DNA from: Natronomonas salsuginis
Lineage (GTDB): Archaea > Halobacteriota > Halobacteria > Halobacteriales > Haloarculaceae
Direction: 5' to 3'
Assembly (NCBI RefSeq): GCF_005239135.1
Contig: NZ_QKNX01000002.1
Location: 186,001 to 250,000 of the forward strand
DNA: 64,000 nt
Shown piece after piece: positions 31,785-40,512 of the stretch. Position 1 is the first letter of the stretch, and every line of letters starts with the position of its first letter. The translations under genes and the position numbers were made by a program. The notes below the pieces were generated by a model that had not been told where the DNA came from, made no database searches, and was given only the letters and a program-made list of their open reading frames with translations.

Positions 31785-33836
31785 ATGACGAACGCCGAAG
31801 AGGGGCTCGCCGAACCCGAGGTCGACGTCGGCGACGGGCCGACGATCGACCGGATCGTCGAACCGCCAGAGGGCGACATCGAGATCGTCGAGGACACCGC
31901 GCTCCCCGAAGTGCTCTTGGACCACGTCCAGGAGAACGGCGACGACACCGCGCTCCGGTGGAAACAGTTCGGCGTCTGGCAGGAGTTCACCTGGCGGGAG
32001 TACTACGACCGCGTCAAGTACTTCGCCATGGGGCTCGAAACCCTGGGATTCGATGAGGGCGACATCCTCTTTACGATCGGCTACAACCGCCCCCACCAGC
32101 TGTGGGCGTGGATGGGCGCACAGACGCTCGGCGGGATGGCCGCGCCGAACTACGAGGACATGTTGCCCGAAGCGATCGGCAATCAGCTCGAACTCCTCTC
32201 GCCGAAGGTCGCCTACGCCGAGGATCAAGAGATGGTCGACAAACTCCTGCAGGTCGCCGACCGAGCGCCGTCCCTAGAGGCGATCGTCTACCGCGACGAG
32301 AAGGGGATGTTCCGGTACGAGGACACGGCCGTGCCGGTCATGAGTTACGAGGAGATCGAAGCTCGCGGCAAGGAGCGTTTCGACAGCGGCGAGGTGACCA
32401 ACTCCGACCTCGAAACGCGCATTCGCGATGTCGATCCCCACGAACCGGCGATGCTGCCGCCGACGTCCGGGACGACTGGCATGCCGAAGCGCGTCCAGCT
32501 GTCGCACTTCAACTTCGTCAACCTCGCGAACGCCGCGATCGAGATCGATCCGCTCCCGGAGGGGTCGGACTACTTCTCGTATCTGCCGATGGCGTGGATC
32601 GGCGAGCAGATGATCCTCATGGCGGCGGCATTCTTGGGCGGTTGGACAGCCAACTTCCCCGAGGAGGCCGAAACCGAAAGCGAGGACCTCCGCGAGATCG
32701 GCCCAGAGATCATCTTCTCCTCACCGGGGGCCTACGAGAGCTGGGTCGCCGATATCAAAGCGAAGGTCGAGAACACGACCCGACTGAAGCGGTGGGTCTA
32801 CGAGAAGGCGATGGACATCGGCGAGCGCTACGCCCAGTACGTCAGCGGCGACAAGCGAGACGAGGAGCCGCCGGCGACGCTCCGGTTCGCACACTGGGCG
32901 GCCTACTGGACGGCCTACCGCCCGATCCTCGACAAGATCGGCCTCAAGCGGGCCAAGAACGTCTACACTGGCGGCGGCCCGCTCGGCGAGGACCACTTCC
33001 AGTACTACCACGCGCTCGGCGTGCCCTTGAAACAGATCTGGGGACAGTCCGAGGTCTGCGGGTTCGTGACGATGCACAGAGACGACGACATCCAGGTCGA
33101 GACCGTCGGCGAGGTGTTCCCGAACGTCCGCGTTGGGATCACGCCGGAGGGTGAACTCGTCGTCCGCGGTCCCGTCGTCACCTCGGGCTACTACAACCAG
33201 CCCGAAAAGACCGCGGAGGCCCTCGACGGTGAGTGGCTCCACACGGACGACTTCGGGGCGATCACCGACGACGGCCACATCAAGGTGTTCGACCGCATGG
33301 ACGACGTGATGGAGCTGACCGACGGCACTGCGGTCGCGCCGATCAGCGTCGAGACGAAGCTCAAATTCAACCCCTATATCAAGGAGGCGCTCATTGTCGG
33401 CGACGGCCGCGACTCGCTCGCCGCCGTGTTGAACATCCGCTTCGACAACGTGGCCGAATGGGCGGACCAGCGGGACATCCAGTACGCGGGGTACAAGGAT
33501 CTCACACAGAAGGAGCCGGTGCTCGAACTCCTCCGCGGCGTCGTCGCGGATACGAACGAGCGGCTCGAGGGACCGAGCATCGATCGGTTCGTCATCCTGT
33601 TCAAGGAGTTCGACGCCGACGACGGAGAAATGACACGAACCGGTAAGATCAGGCGCGAAATCGTGACGAACAGATACGACGAGTTGATCGAAGGGATCTA
33701 CAGCGGCGAGGAGACGGTCGAGATGGACGTAACGATAACGTATCAGGACGGCAGAGAATCGCGCGAGCGCGGCGAGATGACCGTCGTCGATCTGACCGAA
33801 CCCGACGCGCTCGTCGAGGGTGAGATCGATGGTTAA
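31785..33836 (+). CDS. Long-chain acyl-CoA synthetase-type AMP-forming ligase, inside the ABC operon
   Basis: 683 residues, the size of long-chain fatty acyl-CoA synthetases. It converts a carboxylic acid, ATP and CoA into acyl-CoA plus AMP. The ATP loop reads PPTSGTTGMPKRVQLSH, A5 reads QIWGQSEVCG, the A7 segment is LHTDDFGAITDDGHI, the A8 segment is VFDRMDDVMELTDG, and the C-terminal Lys is in TRTGKIRRE. All key motifs are present, so it should be active. It sits between the ATPase and permease genes and overlaps the next gene by 8 nt, so it is made together with the transporter. This suggests coupled import and activation of an organic acid (vectorial acylation); the substrate is unknown. 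Confidence 0.93.
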   Translation: MTNAEEGLAEPEVDVGDGPTIDRIVEPPEGDIEIVEDTALPEVLLDHVQENGDDTALRWKQFGVWQEFTWREYYDRVKYFAMGLETLGFDEGDILFTIGYNRPHQLWAWMGAQTLGGMAAPNYEDMLPEAIGNQLELLSPKVAYAEDQEMVDKLLQVADRAPSLEAIVYRDEKGMFRYEDTAVPVMSYEEIEARGKERFDSGEVTNSDLETRIRDVDPHEPAMLPPTSGTTGMPKRVQLSHFNFVNLANAAIEIDPLPEGSDYFSYLPMAWIGEQMILMAAAFLGGWTANFPEEAETESEDLREIGPEIIFSSPGAYESWVADIKAKVENTTRLKRWVYEKAMDIGERYAQYVSGDKRDEEPPATLRFAHWAAYWTAYRPILDKIGLKRAKNVYTGGGPLGEDHFQYYHALGVPLKQIWGQSEVCGFVTMHRDDDIQVETVGEVFPNVRVGITPEGELVVRGPVVTSGYYNQPEKTAEALDGEWLHTDDFGAITDDGHIKVFDRMDDVMELTDGTAVAPISVETKLKFNPYIKEALIVGDGRDSLAAVLNIRFDNVAEWADQRDIQYAGYKDLTQKEPVLELLRGVVADTNERLEGPSIDRFVILFKEFDADDGEMTRTGKIRREIVTNRYDELIEGIYSGEETVEMDVTITYQDGRESRERGEMTVVDLTEPDALVEGEIDG

Positions 33837-34743
33837 CGTCGCGACCCTCTTCGAGGTCGTCGTCACCGGGATCGGTCTCGGCGCGGTGTACGCCCTCGTC
33901 GCGATCGGGTTCTCGCTCATCTACAAGGTGACGGGTGTACTCAACTTCGCGCAGGGACAGCTCGCGCTGCTCGGCGCATACCTCGTGGTCGTCCTCACCA
34001 CCCCGCTTTTGATCGCGGTCGAACTGCCGGCCGCGGCGGCGATCGTGGTGACGCTGATCTTCGGGTTGCTGCTCGGTGTCGTCCTCGAGCGGGTGATATT
34101 TCGACACTTCATCGGGGAGCCGGTGCTCTCCGTGATCATCGTCACGCTCGCGCTCGGCGGGATCATCACCGGCGGCGTCAGGTTTCTGATCGGCCCCCAA
34201 TACCGGGCGTACCCCGACGCCCTGCGGCCGGACTGGAGCCTGCCGCTCCCGTTCGGCGTGGATCTGAGCGCGTCGTTCACTCTCGGCGTCGTCCTGTCGC
34301 TCGTGGTCGTGATCGCGCTCATGCTGTTCTTCAGATACACGGTAATCGGCTCGATCCTCCGTGCCGGCGCGAGCGACCAGCAGGCCGCGATGGTGCTCGG
34401 CATCTCGATCGAGCGGACGATCCTGTTGTCGTGGGCGCTCTCGATCGCCATCACGTCGATCGGCGGCCTGCTCTTTGCGATGTCGGCTGGCGGTGCGGGA
34501 TTCACGATCGAAGCGGTCGGGATCCTGATCTTCGCCGCTGTCGTCTTCGGCGGGCTCGACAGCATTCCGGGCGCGTTCTTGGGATCGCTCGTCGTCGGAC
34601 TAATACAGCAACTCGGCGCGTACTACGCCGAGCCGGTGATCGGCGCTGGCGTCGGGCAGGTGCTGCCGATGGTGTTCCTGCTCGTCGTTATCCTGGTCAA
34701 GCCGTACGGACTCTTCGGAACCGAACGAATAGAGAGGCTCTAA
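33829..34743 (+). CDS. livH: ABC transporter permease, LivH-type
   Basis: 304 residues with about eight membrane helices. The LivH hallmarks are GLGAVYALVAIGFSLIYKVTGVLNFAQGQ near the start, the cytoplasmic ATPase-contact loop around LRAGASDQQAAMVLGISIER, and FAAVVFGGLDSIPGAFLGSLVVG. The ATG at 33829 lies within the end of the synthetase gene (8-nt overlap), implying translational coupling; a GTG 9 nt earlier is the alternative. It forms the membrane channel with the LivM-type subunit encoded next. Confidence 0.92.
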   Translation: MVNVATLFEVVVTGIGLGAVYALVAIGFSLIYKVTGVLNFAQGQLALLGAYLVVVLTTPLLIAVELPAAAAIVVTLIFGLLLGVVLERVIFRHFIGEPVLSVIIVTLALGGIITGGVRFLIGPQYRAYPDALRPDWSLPLPFGVDLSASFTLGVVLSLVVVIALMLFFRYTVIGSILRAGASDQQAAMVLGISIERTILLSWALSIAITSIGGLLFAMSAGGAGFTIEAVGILIFAAVVFGGLDSIPGAFLGSLVVGLIQQLGAYYAEPVIGAGVGQVLPMVFLLVVILVKPYGLFGTERIERL

Positions 34744-34745
34744 TC

Positions 34746-34817
34746 ATGTCACAGAACGCACGGTACACACGGATCGAATCGACGTCGACTGCCACGGCGG
34801 CCGGGAGGTGCGTCTGA
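34746..34817 (+). CDS. Small 23-codon ORF in front of livM (leader peptide or shifted N-terminus)
   Basis: ATG at 34746 starts 2 nt after the livH stop and runs 23 codons to a TGA at 34815-34817 that overlaps the livM ATG by one base (TGATG). Termination-reinitiation could couple livM to it. Alternatively it is the original N-terminus of LivM separated by a frameshift, because LivM proteins often have a soluble N-terminal tail of this size. Neither is proven; the peptide (MSQNARYTRIES...) resembles no family known to me. Confidence 0.4.
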   Translation: MSQNARYTRIESTSTATAAGRCV

Positions 34818-35851
34818 TGCCCTGCGGTGAGTACTTCACCTCCTATGCGGACCGGATGGGACTGGTCCGCTGGCGCATCGAGCGCGTCGCCTTCGTCCTC
34901 GGGTTGCCGATCCCGTTTCTCATCCCCTTCGTGCTCGGTGGCGGGATGGTCTCGATGATCACCCGCATCTACATCTTCATCATCGCCATACTGGGGTTAC
35001 ACGTCATCCTCGGCTACGCCGGGGAGATCGTCCTCGCGCAGGGGGCGTTCATGGCGATCGGCGCGTACACGTCGACGCGACTCGTCGCCGAGGCGGGCGT
35101 CGGGATCATCCCCGGGATGCTCGTCGGCGGGCTGTTGACCGCCTTCGTCGCCGTCCTGTTCGGCCTGCCGTCGTGGCGCGTCAAGGGCTTTTACATCGCC
35201 ATTTCGACGCTCGCGCTGCAGTTCATCGCGCTGTGGTTCCTTCAGAACAATCAGTTGGCGTTCATCCACGGCGGGTCCCAGCAGAATCTCCCCCGCGACG
35301 TCGGGCTGATCGGGGAGTACGTCACCATCAGCTCGCCGACCGAGCAGTACTTCTTCATCCTCGCGGCCTTGGCGGTGTTCGCGCTGGTAACCTTCAACCT
35401 CAGCCGGACGGGGATCGGGCGGATGTTCCGCGGGATCCACGAGAACGACCTCTCGTCGGCCGTGTTGGGGATCAACGTCTTCCGGAACAAGCTGCTCGCG
35501 TACGCGATCGGCGGCTTCATGATCGGCGCGGCCGGTGCGCTGTATTCGCTGTACATCGGCTTCATCAGCCCCGGGTACTTCACGATCGAGCTCACTCTAG
35601 AGCACTACGTGATGTTGTTGCTCGGTGGGATGGGCCGCGTCTGGGGCGTCGTCCTCGGCGTCTCGATCGTGACGATCGTCGAAGAGGAGATCCGGAATTT
35701 CCTAGTGGCCTACGCGTCGGACGCGACGGCCCTCGAACCGGTGTTCTTCGGTATCCTCATCATCGTCGTCCTCGCCGTCGAGCCGAAGGGGCTGTTGGCG
35801 GGGCTCGGACAGATCAAAGACTACCTGCGGAAGTGGCCCTACGCCTACTGA
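34817..35851 (+). CDS. livM: ABC transporter permease, LivM-type
   Basis: 344 residues with eight to ten membrane helices. LivM features include LHVILGYAGEIVLAQGAFMAIGAY, the loop LSRTGIGRMFRGIHENDLSSAVLGINVFRNKLLAYAIG split around the contact helix, and LLGGMGRVWGVVLG. The ATG at 34817 was chosen over the in-frame GTG at 34808 because it overlaps the preceding small ORF stop as TGATG; the difference is three residues. The last helix is followed by a short basic tail (KDYLRKWPYAY). It completes the importer whose genes start at 28770. Confidence 0.92.
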   Translation: MPCGEYFTSYADRMGLVRWRIERVAFVLGLPIPFLIPFVLGGGMVSMITRIYIFIIAILGLHVILGYAGEIVLAQGAFMAIGAYTSTRLVAEAGVGIIPGMLVGGLLTAFVAVLFGLPSWRVKGFYIAISTLALQFIALWFLQNNQLAFIHGGSQQNLPRDVGLIGEYVTISSPTEQYFFILAALAVFALVTFNLSRTGIGRMFRGIHENDLSSAVLGINVFRNKLLAYAIGGFMIGAAGALYSLYIGFISPGYFTIELTLEHYVMLLLGGMGRVWGVVLGVSIVTIVEEEIRNFLVAYASDATALEPVFFGILIIVVLAVEPKGLLAGLGQIKDYLRKWPYAY

Positions 35852-35976
35852 CGGGCACTTCCTCCCGGCGGGGGTCGCGCTCCGTCGGGAGACCGAATGT
35901 CGCGTCGAACCGGACCCGCAGCCACATCGAGGGCAGAAGCGAACCGCCGCCGTCACCGTGACCGGCGTGCCCGACA

Positions 35977-35984
35977 CATATATT
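35977..35984 (+). promoter_or_regulatory. TATA box of the UspA gene
   Basis: CATATATT is centred 28 nt upstream of the ATG at 36009. It gives the UspA-amidohydrolase pair its own promoter, separate from the ABC operon. Confidence 0.55.
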
Positions 35985-36008
35985 TGTGATGCGCGATCAC
36001 ACGTGTGT

Positions 36009-36392
36009 ATGTACACCATCGTCGCCGGTGTCGACACCGACACGGATCGGGCGCGCCGAGTCGCAGAGGAGATCACAGGGCTGCCGATCGACGACGTTCA
36101 CGTGATTCTCACCCACTCGTTCGAGAAGAATCCCGAAGGTGCCTCGATCGATCAGGTCGGTGCCGCGCGGAAGGCCCGTAACCTGCTGGAATCACACGGT
36201 ATCGAAGTCTCGTTCGAGGAGCGAAGCGGCAACCCGGCGACGATCGTCAATGCCGTCGCCGACGACGCCGACGCCGACCTGATCTGCGTCGCGGGGCGCG
36301 AGCGGAGCCCGGCAGGCAAGGCCGTCTTCGGCAGCGTAACGCAGGACGTCATCCTGAACACCGACCGTCCGGTGCTCGTCTGCGGGAACTGA
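36009..36392 (+). CDS. Universal stress protein UspA family
   Basis: 127 residues, one Usp domain. Strand 1 is YTIVAGVD, and the C-terminal nucleotide-binding segment reads VAGRERSPAGKAVFGSVTQDVILNTDRPVLV, a good match to the GxxGx9G[ST] ATP motif apart from the first spacing. It therefore resembles ATP-binding Usp proteins, unlike the one at the left edge. The ATG at 36009 follows a well-placed TATA box; an upstream in-frame start at 35958 is unlikely. The amidohydrolase gene starts 3 nt after its stop, so they are cotranscribed. Usp genes often accompany transporters as nucleotide sensors, which may apply here. Confidence 0.9.
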   Translation: MYTIVAGVDTDTDRARRVAEEITGLPIDDVHVILTHSFEKNPEGASIDQVGAARKARNLLESHGIEVSFEERSGNPATIVNAVADDADADLICVAGRERSPAGKAVFGSVTQDVILNTDRPVLVCGN

Positions 36393-36395
36393 GCG

Positions 36396-37253
36396 ATGTC
36401 GGAGAGGCCCGACGATGGATTCGCGCCGGCGATCGATGCCCACGTCCACCTGTTCCCGGAACGGCTCGCGAGTGCGATCCAGCGGACGCTCACCGACGCG
36501 GCCGGCTGGGAGTTCGAGTACGCCATCGACCGACCATCGATGGAATCGACGCTGGTCGACGCCGGCGTCGAGCGATACGTCGCGTTGCCGTACGCGCACA
36601 AGGCCGGTGTGGCGGTCGGGCTCAACGAGTGGCTCGCCGCGGAGGCGGCCGACTCCGACCGACTCATCCCGTTCGCGACGGTTCATCCCGACGACGACGG
36701 GGTCGGCGAGATCGTCCGGGAGGCGTTCGAGGCCGGCGCTCGGGGCCTGAAGTTTCACTGCCCGGTACAGGAGTGTGCGCCGGCGGATCCGCGGATCGAA
36801 TCCGCGCTCGAGGTTGCCGTCGAGTACGACCGGCCGATCACCTACCACGGGGGCACCGCGCCGATGTATGAGGACGACCCGAACGTCGGGGCCGATCGCT
36901 TCGCCGAAGTGGTCGAGTCGTTCCCCGACCTCCGGGTCAACTGCGCGCACATGGGCACCTATGAGGTCGACGCGTTCGTCGAGATGGCCCGCGAACACGA
37001 GAACGTCTACCTCGACACGACGTTCGCGATGTCGACGGAGGCCGAGGAGATAATGGGGTTCGACCCTTCGAGCATCGACGACGAGGTGTTCGAGACGCTC
37101 TCGGGATCGATCATGTACGGGAGCGACTTCCCGAACATCCCCTACCCCTACCGGGCGGAGCGGGCCGAACTGCTCGGACGGGACCTGTCGGCGGAGACGT
37201 ATCGGGACATCTTCTACCGGACGGCGATCGACTTCCTCGGGCTCGACGATTAG
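36396..37253 (+). CDS. Amidohydrolase family metal-dependent hydrolase/decarboxylase (amidohydrolase_2)
   Basis: 285 residues of the amidohydrolase_2 TIM barrel. Metal-site motifs are DAHVHLF near the N-terminus (HxH), GLKFHCPVQ and ITYHGGTA (His ligands), NCAHMGTYE, and the late Asp in YGSDFPNIPY. Members of this branch hydrolyse or decarboxylate aromatic or alicyclic carboxylates, including ACMSD and resorcylate-type decarboxylases. It is cotranscribed with UspA and lies between the acid importer and CoA-ligase-like genes, so a role in breaking down the imported acid is plausible. Its stop codon overlaps the convergent ligase-like gene by 3 nt. Confidence 0.88.
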   Translation: MSERPDDGFAPAIDAHVHLFPERLASAIQRTLTDAAGWEFEYAIDRPSMESTLVDAGVERYVALPYAHKAGVAVGLNEWLAAEAADSDRLIPFATVHPDDDGVGEIVREAFEAGARGLKFHCPVQECAPADPRIESALEVAVEYDRPITYHGGTAPMYEDDPNVGADRFAEVVESFPDLRVNCAHMGTYEVDAFVEMAREHENVYLDTTFAMSTEAEEIMGFDPSSIDDEVFETLSGSIMYGSDFPNIPYPYRAERAELLGRDLSAETYRDIFYRTAIDFLGLDD

Positions 37254-38413
37254 TACCGCTCGTCGAAGACGCCCGGCTCCTCCAGGTCGTCGACGAGCGT
37301 GAGTTCGTCCGGCGAGATGACGAGCCGGCTGGCGAGCGCCTCGGCGAGTTCGGCCTCGTCGGCGGTGCCCTCACAGACGATCTCGAGGTGGTCCGTCGAC
37401 TCGGGGCGCGTCACCCGGACCGCGAACTCCCCGGTCAGCCCGTCGAAGGCGGCGAGGACGGCGGGGATGCTCTCCGGATACACCTTCACACCCTTGACCT
37501 TCAGCCGGTCGTCGGTTCGGCCGATGACGCCGTCGGGGAGGACGAGGTCGTCTCCTCGCCGCTCCAACTCGGCGAGATCGCCCGTCCGGAACCGGACCAG
37601 CGGGAACCCCTCCTTGCGACGATGGGTGACCACGACCTCCCCGCGCTCGCCGAGCGGGAGGGGCTCGCCGCTGTCGGGGTCGACGATCTCGACGATCGCG
37701 TAATCGGTGGCGACGCGGAGGCCGTTTTCCGCGTCGGTCTCGGCGGCGATCGGGAGGACGTGACGGGTGCCGAAGTAGTCGATCGCCGTCTCGCAGTCGA
37801 GTGCGTCTTTGACCTCCTCGCGGTAGCCGGGGATCGAGGTGAACGGTTCGCCGCCGCCGACCAAGACGTCGACGGACGCGCCCGCCTCGGCGATCTTCAG
37901 CGCGAAGCTCGGGTTGCCGACCAGCACGTCGACGTCGTACTCGGAGATGAAGCCGGCCGCCTGCTCGGAGTCGCCCGGACCGACCGGGAACACTTCAGCG
38001 CCGAGTTCCTCGAGGCCGCGCTGGAGCAGAATCCCGGTCCCGAAGAGGTGGTACCCGAACGTGTTGAGGACGCGATCGCCCGGTTTGATCCCCGCCGCCT
38101 CGAAGAGGTCGGCGTTGACCTCCGCCTCGTAGTCGAGGTCCGCGCGGGTGTCGAACATCGGCGCGAGATCGTCGCCGAGCGGCGAAAACGAGATCATCGC
38201 GCCCTCGGTGTACAGCGATCCCTCGGGACCGTGCGCGTCGAAGTCGGCCTTCAGGTCGCCCGATTCGGTGAAGGGAATCGACTGAAAGTCAGCCCACGAA
38301 CCGAGATCGGTCGGATCGACGTCGGCCTCGGCGAACGCCTCGGCGTAGAGGTCGTGTTCGGCCGCCCGCTCCAGTTGCTCCTCGAGGTCGGCAAGCACCG
38401 TGCTGTCGTACAT
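37250..38413 (-). CDS. Phenylacetate-CoA-ligase-like (PaaK/F390 synthetase family) protein with degenerate ATP loop
   Basis: 387 residues aligned along the PaaK family: GIKPGDRVLNTFGYHLFGTGILLQRGLEELG, FISEYDVDVLVGNPSFALKIAE, VRFRTGDLAEL, IGRTDDRLKVKGVKVYPESI. The segment corresponding to the ATP loop SSGTTGKPT reads FSPLGDDLAP, and the second nucleotide segment (normally YGLSE) reads YFGTRH. Both adenylation motifs are thus lost while the fold remains. It may bind an acid or acyl-CoA without activating it, or use another chemistry. The ATG at 38413 (MYDSTVLADLEEQ) is the family start. It is the only minus-strand gene next to the amidohydrolase. Confidence 0.8.
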   Translation of the reverse strand: MYDSTVLADLEEQLERAAEHDLYAEAFAEADVDPTDLGSWADFQSIPFTESGDLKADFDAHGPEGSLYTEGAMISFSPLGDDLAPMFDTRADLDYEAEVNADLFEAAGIKPGDRVLNTFGYHLFGTGILLQRGLEELGAEVFPVGPGDSEQAAGFISEYDVDVLVGNPSFALKIAEAGASVDVLVGGGEPFTSIPGYREEVKDALDCETAIDYFGTRHVLPIAAETDAENGLRVATDYAIVEIVDPDSGEPLPLGERGEVVVTHRRKEGFPLVRFRTGDLAELERRGDDLVLPDGVIGRTDDRLKVKGVKVYPESIPAVLAAFDGLTGEFAVRVTRPESTDHLEIVCEGTADEAELAEALASRLVISPDELTLVDDLEEPGVFDERY

Positions 38414-38514
38414 ACGATGGGATGTACTCACCGCACACATAAAGAAATTTCCCAGCGGCCGGGCGTGCGGCCGACGTTTTTCTGGGGCTCGGCACAAAGA
38501 CGTCCCGAAGTGAC

Positions 38515-40512
38515 CTACCGCGCGTTCTCGATGTTGTCGAGCGCGTCGGGGTTCTCGATCGAGGAGAGGTCACCCAGACCCTCGCCGGTGTAGGTCGCCT
38601 CGACCGCCCGGCGGATGATCTTCCCGGACTGCGTTTTCGGGAACTCGTCGACGAATAGGATCTCGCGCGGGCGGAACGGCTTGCCCTGTTCCTCGCCGAC
38701 GAGTTCGCGGATCTCCTCGCGCAACCCGTCGGTCTCCTCGACGCCCTCCTCGACGATCACGTACAGCACGACCGCCGTCCCCGTCGTGTCGTCCGGGACC
38801 CCGACCGCTGCCGCCTGATTCACGTCCACGTGCTCCATCGCCGCGCCCTCGATCTCGGCGGGGCCGACCTTCCGCCCCGCCACGTTCAACACGTCGTCCG
38901 CACGGCCGTGCAGGAACCAGAAGCCGTCTTCGTCCTTTTGCGCCCAGTCACCGTGGTTCCACATCGGCGGCTTCTGGAACGCCGACCAGTACTCGTGAAG
39001 ATAGCGGTCGTCGCCGCCCCACAGCGACTTCGTCATCGCGGGGTTCGAGTCGCGGGCGACGAGATACCCGCGCTCGTGAGCGTCTCTGACCGATTCGCCC
39101 GTCTCGTCGACGATGTCGACCGCCATCCCCAGTCCGGGGCCGCCCAGCGTGCAGGGCTTCAGCGGCTGGGTCGGCAGCGGCGACAGGAAACAGCCGAAGA
39201 TCTCCGTCCCCCCGGAGATGTTGATGATCGGCGTGTCGCCGCCGCCGACGCGCTCGTAGTACCACAGCCACGACTCGGGGTCCCACGGCTCGCCCGTCGA
39301 GCCGAGGATCCGAAGCGAGGACAGATCGTGGCCCTCGACCCACTCGTCACCCTGCTTGCGCAGCGCGCGGATCGCCGTCGGGGAGATGCCGAACTGCGTG
39401 ATCCCGTGGCGGTCGATGAGCTCCCAGAAGCGGTCCGGCTGGGGGTGATCCGGCGCGCCCTCGTACATCACCATCGTGCCGCCGAAGGTGTGCGTCCCGA
39501 TGAGCGTCCACGGACCCATCATCCAGCCGATGTCCGACACCCAGCAGAACCGATCGGCGGGTTTGAGATCGAAGCTAAAGTGCAGCTCCTTGGCGGGCTG
39601 GAGCTGTGCGCCCGCGTGGGTGTGGACGATCCCCTTCGGCTTGCCGGTCGTCCCCGAGGAGTACAACAGCATGCACTCCTGATCGCTCGGCAGCGATTTC
39701 GTCTCGTACTCGTCCGATCGAGTCGCGATGGCGTCGGCCCACCACGCGTCGCGCGCGTCGTCGAAGGGAATCTCGAGATCGCTGTCGTCGTCGCTCGCGC
39801 CGAGCCGATCGAAGACGACCGTGTGTTCGACGTGGCCGACCTCGTCGATCGCCTCGTCGGCGGCGTCTTTGAGCGTGATCTCGCCGCCGCGTCGGTAGAA
39901 GCCGTCGCCCGTGAACAGCACCGAGCATTCGGAGTCCTCGATCCGGGTCGCGGTCGCGTCGACGCCGAAGCCCGAGAAGATCGGGACGGCGATCGCGCCG
40001 GCTTTGAAACAGCCGTAGAGGATCGAGATGACCTCGGGGACCATCGGCATATACAGCCCGACGGTGTCGCCGGTGTTGATGCCCACCGATTCGAGATAGT
40101 TGGCGACCTGGTTCGACTGACGCTTGAGCTCGTGGTAGGTGAGCTCTCGCACCGTGCCGTCCTCGCCCTCCCAGATGCAGGCCACTTTGTTGCGCCGCTC
40201 GGCGTCGAGCGCGGCGTGTCGGTCGACGGTGTTGTGTGCGACGTTCAGTTCGCCGCCGGGGTACCACTTCGTGAACTGGGGGCCGTCGGTGTCGTCGCGG
40301 ACCGCGTCGTAGTCCTCGTAGAAGTCGATCCCGAGGTAGTCGGGGAGTTCGTCCCAGAACCACTCGATTTCGGTCGTCGTCCGCTCGATGAGTTCGTCGT
40401 AGTCGGCGATGCCGTACTCGTCCATGAACGCCGCCACGTTCGTCGATTCGGCGAACCCCGAGTCCGGCTCGTGGACGATCTCGTCGCGGAGCGCCTCGAT
40501 ATTTTCTGTCAT
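38515..40512 (-). CDS. acs: Acetyl-CoA synthetase (AMP-forming) or close homologue
   Basis: 665 residues, the full length of Acs-type enzymes. It activates acetate or another short acid to its CoA thioester. The N-terminal Acs domain (FWDELPDYLGIDF, FTKWYPGGELNVAHNTVDRH) is followed by the intact ATP loop YSSGTTGKPKGIVHTHAG, the segment NISGGTEIFGCFLSPLP, WNHGDWAQKDEDGFWFLHGRADDVLNVAGRKVGPAEIE, and the catalytic, acetylatable Lys in KTQSGKIIRR. Where Acs has a Trp that limits chain length (YTAPTAIR-region), this protein has GISPTAIRAL, so propionate or similar acids are possible. A 101-nt gap separates it from the PaaK-like gene downstream. Confidence 0.92.
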   Translation of the reverse strand: MTENIEALRDEIVHEPDSGFAESTNVAAFMDEYGIADYDELIERTTTEIEWFWDELPDYLGIDFYEDYDAVRDDTDGPQFTKWYPGGELNVAHNTVDRHAALDAERRNKVACIWEGEDGTVRELTYHELKRQSNQVANYLESVGINTGDTVGLYMPMVPEVISILYGCFKAGAIAVPIFSGFGVDATATRIEDSECSVLFTGDGFYRRGGEITLKDAADEAIDEVGHVEHTVVFDRLGASDDDSDLEIPFDDARDAWWADAIATRSDEYETKSLPSDQECMLLYSSGTTGKPKGIVHTHAGAQLQPAKELHFSFDLKPADRFCWVSDIGWMMGPWTLIGTHTFGGTMVMYEGAPDHPQPDRFWELIDRHGITQFGISPTAIRALRKQGDEWVEGHDLSSLRILGSTGEPWDPESWLWYYERVGGGDTPIINISGGTEIFGCFLSPLPTQPLKPCTLGGPGLGMAVDIVDETGESVRDAHERGYLVARDSNPAMTKSLWGGDDRYLHEYWSAFQKPPMWNHGDWAQKDEDGFWFLHGRADDVLNVAGRKVGPAEIEGAAMEHVDVNQAAAVGVPDDTTGTAVVLYVIVEEGVEETDGLREEIRELVGEEQGKPFRPREILFVDEFPKTQSGKIIRRAVEATYTGEGLGDLSSIENPDALDNIENAR

